Shown: piece by piece, positions 15,566 through 17,927 of the stretch
Numbering within the stretch: the first letter of the stretch is position 1
How the letters are laid out: each line of letters begins with the position of its first letter
From: Lachnospiraceae bacterium UBA7589
Lineage (GTDB): Bacteria; Bacillota; Clostridia; Lachnospirales; Lachnospiraceae
Reading direction: 5' to 3'
DNA: 17,927 nucleotides
NCBI GenBank assembly: GCA_002476495.1
Contig: DLKL01000023.1
Location: 1 to 17,927, forward strand
The notes under the pieces: model-generated
The model's database searches: none
Told to the model about the DNA's origin: nothing
Seen by the model: the letters and a program-made list of their open reading frames with translations, nothing else
Program-made: the position numbers and the translations under genes

Positions 15566-15991
15566 TATGCAAAAAATAACCGCCAGACCATGCTACATTT
15601 GCGGGATTTCGAAGCAATCATTTTGCACCATGCTCCAAGCACATTTTTGCTGAAATGTCCAATCTCTTATACGACATCGGCAAGATATGTAAAACATGTC
15701 AAAGGCAAGACCGAATGCAAAAACTGTACAGACTGTGATCGTTAGGCTCTACTATTTGGATATACTGAAAACCTACCGCGATGTTCCGCTGGTGAAAATT
15801 CTTGCCGGAATCCGCCGCTGTGGGAAATCGACCATTTTTGATATGTTGAAAGGATTATTAAACGGTTTCTGCATATAAAACGGTCAAAGAAATGCCCTTT
15901 ACACAGATGGCCGAAACCATTATGGGAAATCCTACGGCGGCACCGCCCGACTTTGCCTCGGCTCCGAAAGCACCGAACCGGGAGAAGAAGG
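15566..15991. other. Gene-poor stretch with decayed fragments
   Basis: No complete gene is seen between the tRNA terminator and the stop of the leftward regulator. From 15566 to about 15734 I see no convincing coding sequence on either strand, only short interrupted frames and a repeated ACCATGCT. From 15735 onward there are two overlapping coding-like fragments in different frames (listed separately), and the DNA becomes visibly richer in G and C (runs such as CCGCCGCTG and GGCGGCACCGCC) than the flanking housekeeping genes. This suggests remains of transferred DNA. Confidence 0.6.
15735..15878 (+). pseudogene. Amino-terminal stub of a AAA ATPase (DUF4143-type)
   Basis: Reading from a GTG at 15735, the frame gives an amino terminus of IVRLYYLDILKTYRD, then VPLVKILAGIRRCGKST with a complete Walker A (Gly25 to Thr33, Lys31), then IFDMLKGLLNGFCI and a stop. 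Full-length relatives, the ATP-binding proteins with a C-terminal DUF4143 region, are about 400 residues long and begin in the same way. Only about 45 residues remain and no continuation is visible in other frames after residue 40, so this is a remnant cut by deletion or recombination. No ribosome site precedes the GTG. Products of this family are often found in accessory regions of Clostridia. Confidence 0.7.
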
Positions 15992-16017
15992 TTATTCTTC
16001 GGTTACCGGCGGAATAA
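15862..16017 (+). pseudogene. Unrecognised coding-like fragment
   Basis: An open frame between stops at 15859 and 16015 reads like real protein (YKTVKEMPFTQMAETIMG, NPTAAPPDFASAPKAPNREK) but has no ribosome site or convincing start. It looks like the carboxy end of a gene whose front is lost. It overlaps the end of the ATPase stub in a different frame, and its last 26 bases overlap the 3' end of the leftward regulator gene. I do not recognise the family. It could also be a chance open frame in GC-richer DNA. Confidence 0.3.
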
Positions 16018-17731
16018 AGTTCTCTATCGCACTCCGCAGCTTTGGATGACGTATAACATAGTGAATGGCAGGAGCTTTTCCCTTGGATATCATAACCCAC
16101 TGTCCTTTGTGAATAAAAATCTGCAAATTGCGAAAGGTGTGGGTGGAGGAGCACTTCAGGGAGTAGTTTGGATTTTTTCGGTCAAGGTCAAGTGCTTCGT
16201 TTAAATGTGCAGTATATTCTTCTTCGTTGTATGTAATATCCGTTTCATAGAATATACCTGAAAGCTCCAATGTAGGAGGAGCTTTCACAAAGTCCTGCGC
16301 TGAAAATATTGGTACCTCGTCTTCAATAATTTCTTTTTCAAGAATAGTCAATGCGTGCTCTTTTTGTACAGCAGCGTATCTTTTTATTTTCTCCTTGTCA
16401 TCCGTATTTATTGCGTTTCGGGTAAGGATACTGTCCAGTAGTCCCTCGCTTATAGTGTATAGTGGGAGAGAGGAGAGAATATTGCGTCGGTTACCCGGTT
16501 TTTTCACATCGGCAAGAAGAAATGTATTAAGCTCATCTTCGCGTTCACTGCGGTAGATATCCATCAGTGGATAAGCATTGCTAAGCATTTCATCAGCCCG
16601 TTTTTGATAATATTCTACCTCACGTCTGGATTTTGTAAGATAGTATTTGCCATCGGAATGATATCCGGCAATTGCTTCTCCTGAAAGTGCGGCAGCGCCG
16701 GACACCTTCAGAAAGTGCAGAAAAACATTGTTTGGTGAGCTTTTGAAGTAGTAAGGGGAAATCTGTCCGGTCATATACATGGGGATCCAGCTTTCAAGTC
16801 CCAGCATCATCTCATCAAAGGAACGGTCAATGTTATGTATCTGGTTTAAGTGAAGTCCCTTTTTTAGCATCATAGCCATGCCAAACATCCATTTTTTCGG
16901 AAACTGTGGATCCTTTGCCATTTCAGCAAGTGGCATATCACTGTACATGGTCACCGGAGCCATGGATTTGGAAAGTACGGTAGCTTTTAGAAAATCCAAT
17001 TCACTTTCCATCATTTCTTTAATGCCAAAATATGTCCTGGAGGACGGAATCTGAAATGGCACAGACGGAACCTTCAGCTCATCAAATTTAATGACTTTGA
17101 TGTACTCATTTAAGTCGAACTCGTCCAGCTTGAATAAAAATTTGGAAATGCTATCGCTCTCGGACTCTTGCGCAGGCTGCTTTAAAAGCCAGCCTTTGAT
17201 TTTTGTATATCGTGCTGACAAATCATATATTTTGTCCACATCACAGCCGATAAGCTTTGCAATGGCAGCAATTTCGGAAGCCGTACACATCTGCCTTGCA
17301 ACAAATGAGGCAACCGATGCAGCAAACTGTTCGGCATCCCCGGGGTTCCTGGAACCGTTGCGAATACGGAAAATGGCAGAGGTATCGTAATTGGTGTACT
17401 GGCTAAGGCGTGAGAGATTAATATTAAGGGTGGCAATCATTGTGTTAAAATTCTGCCGCAAAACCTCTTTGTCGGTGGCAACAAAATCATCGCAGGCCAG
17501 AAAAGACTCTTTTACAGAGTCGGTTGTAATATCCGGAATATTCTTTTTGGTGGCAACCTCAGCAATGGCATTGCACAGATTTTCAAACAGCCTTGTCCCC
17601 AGCTCAGGTATACGATCTCCGTTTTTATATCGACTGAAGGAAGCGGCCGAAATGCCGGATAAATTGCTCAGCTCTTTTGCCTGGCAGGAAAGCAGTTCCA
17701 TATATTCACATAATTTATCACAAAATTTCAT
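15992..17731 (-). CDS. Large protein with two helix-turn-helix segments, unknown function
   Basis: A 579-residue leftward protein I can assign only as a probable DNA-binding regulator. Two XRE-like helix-turn-helix segments lie near the amino terminus: AKELSNLSGISAASFSRYKN (18-37, then GDRIP) and INLSRLSQYTNYDTSAIFRI (104-123, then RNGSRNP). Both end in the pattern (K/R)NGxRxP, suggesting duplication. A central region (about 230-370) is rich in Met and aromatics (WMFGMAMMLKKGLHLNQIHN, MMLGLESWIPMYMTGQISPY) and resembles no domain I can name with confidence; the rest is mixed alpha/beta without transmembrane segments or a signal peptide. Minus-strand GGAG (17743-17740) lies 8 bases before the ATG. 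The gene stands alone beyond the tRNA and the fragment zone. A repeated sequence in its promoter region may be its own operator. Confidence 0.75.
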   Translation of the reverse strand: MKFCDKLCEYMELLSCQAKELSNLSGISAASFSRYKNGDRIPELGTRLFENLCNAIAEVATKKNIPDITTDSVKESFLACDDFVATDKEVLRQNFNTMIATLNINLSRLSQYTNYDTSAIFRIRNGSRNPGDAEQFAASVASFVARQMCTASEIAAIAKLIGCDVDKIYDLSARYTKIKGWLLKQPAQESESDSISKFLFKLDEFDLNEYIKVIKFDELKVPSVPFQIPSSRTYFGIKEMMESELDFLKATVLSKSMAPVTMYSDMPLAEMAKDPQFPKKWMFGMAMMLKKGLHLNQIHNIDRSFDEMMLGLESWIPMYMTGQISPYYFKSSPNNVFLHFLKVSGAAALSGEAIAGYHSDGKYYLTKSRREVEYYQKRADEMLSNAYPLMDIYRSEREDELNTFLLADVKKPGNRRNILSSLPLYTISEGLLDSILTRNAINTDDKEKIKRYAAVQKEHALTILEKEIIEDEVPIFSAQDFVKAPPTLELSGIFYETDITYNEEEYTAHLNEALDLDRKNPNYSLKCSSTHTFRNLQIFIHKGQWVMISKGKAPAIHYVIRHPKLRSAIENFIPPVTEE

Positions 17732-17766
17732 AAGCTCTACTCCGTTATAATGGTTTATCAGAGGTC

Positions 17767-17772
17767 ATTATA
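17767..17772 (-). promoter_or_regulatory. -10 element for the large regulator
   Basis: Read leftwards this is a perfect TATAAT, 35 bases before the start codon. The best -35 at 17 bases is TTTTCT, a poor match, so the promoter may be weak or need an activator. The sequence TTGGAAAATA lies directly behind the -10, separated by CTG. Confidence 0.5.
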
Positions 17773-17775
17773 CAG

Positions 17776-17846
17776 TATTTTCCAATTAAAGAAAAGGGGG
17801 AAGCAGGACTGAATTTCCACAGAGACCATTGACATTTTGGAAAATA
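17776..17846. repeat. Perfect 10-bp inverted repeat, candidate operator pair
   Basis: TATTTTCCAA (17776-17785) is the exact reverse complement of TTGGAAAATA (17837-17846). Read outward from the intergenic region, each copy is followed by a similar sequence: TTGGAAAATA-CTG-TATAAT leftwards and TTGGAAAATA-TG-CTGAATAA rightwards. Each copy therefore sits just behind a -10-like hexamer of the promoter on its own strand, a position where a bound protein would block polymerase. Confidence 0.6.
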
Positions 17847-17877
17847 TGCTGAATAAATTTTCTTTGTATGATATAAT
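17829..17877 (+). promoter_or_regulatory. Rightward promoter region for a gene beyond the window
   Basis: TTGACA (17829-17834) is a perfect -35, with AATAAA (17852-17857) at 17 bases as a 4/6 -10. A second, stronger -10 is TGATATAAT (17869-17877), an extended -10 with a perfect TATAAT. Either would start a transcript leaving the window to the right. The inverted-repeat copy at 17837-17846 lies in the spacer of the first. Confidence 0.55.
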
Positions 17878-17911
17878 ATGTGTGGTAAAATGTACTGGAT
17901 ATATTGTTGAA

Positions 17912-17927
17912 GCACGCTGATGCGTGC
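17912..17927 (+). other. Perfect hairpin at the right edge
   Basis: GCACGC (17912-17917) and GCGTGC (17922-17927) form a perfect 6-bp GC-rich stem with loop TGAT. It lies about 28 bases after the predicted start of the rightward transcript. The window ends at the stem, so it cannot be told whether a T tract (terminator or attenuator) or a gene follows. Confidence 0.5.

Noticed and set aside
15426..15991. Attachment-site duplication of the tRNA-Ser 3' end
   Set aside because: No second copy of the T-arm or acceptor sequence was seen downstream in the window, so no attR could be assigned.

Overview
The window looks like a chromosomal segment of a low-GC Gram-positive anaerobe of class Clostridia, most likely Lachnospiraceae. 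Purine-rich AGGAGG-type ribosome sites precede nearly every gene. It also carries cell-wall-binding (choline-binding-like) aromatic repeats, an archaeal/eukaryote-like short prolyl-tRNA synthetase of a kind common in Clostridia, a CotS/aminoglycoside-phosphotransferase-fold protein and PEGA-domain lipoproteins. The family assignment is an inference from gene content; no rRNA or other decisive marker is present.

Region 1 (1-4700, all +) concerns the cell surface. The 3' end of a wall-binding repeat protein is followed by a secreted GH25 muramidase with wall-binding repeats on both sides of its catalytic domain. Next come UDP-galactopyranose mutase (glf) and a Wzz-like membrane protein whose cytoplasmic tail resembles a tyrosine-kinase (BY-kinase) fold without a Walker A motif. 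The spacing suggests one transcription unit, ending at a strong intrinsic terminator at 4666-4699. A galactofuranose-containing surface glycan and its remodelling or attachment is the likely common theme.

Region 2 (4720-6600, -) is a convergent lipoprotein of the DUF885 family with a zinc-peptidase-like HEGxPGH motif, driven by an extended -10 promoter.

Region 3 (6879-15359, +) is a run of housekeeping and envelope genes: a MerR-type DNA-binding protein with a coiled-coil tail, an RluA-family pseudouridine synthase, proS, a CCA-adding enzyme with HD domain, a CotS-like protein that has lost its kinase residues, a PEGA-domain lipoprotein with its own near-consensus promoter, and a phosphoglucomutase/phosphomannomutase. 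Several starts are GTG or TTG codons fixed by ribosome-site spacing.

Region 4 (15360-17927) is the accessory end. A tRNA-Ser(CGA) gene with a strong downstream terminator is followed by about 480 bases of gene debris, including the amino-terminal stub of a AAA ATPase with an intact Walker A motif. A convergent 579-residue protein of unknown function follows, with two helix-turn-helix segments near its amino terminus. Its upstream region carries a perfect 10-bp inverted repeat, TTGGAAAATA, beside one -10 hexamer on each strand, which looks like an operator in a divergent promoter region. The window ends in a perfect hairpin within the predicted leader of a rightward transcript. This end holds the most promising unexplained biology.
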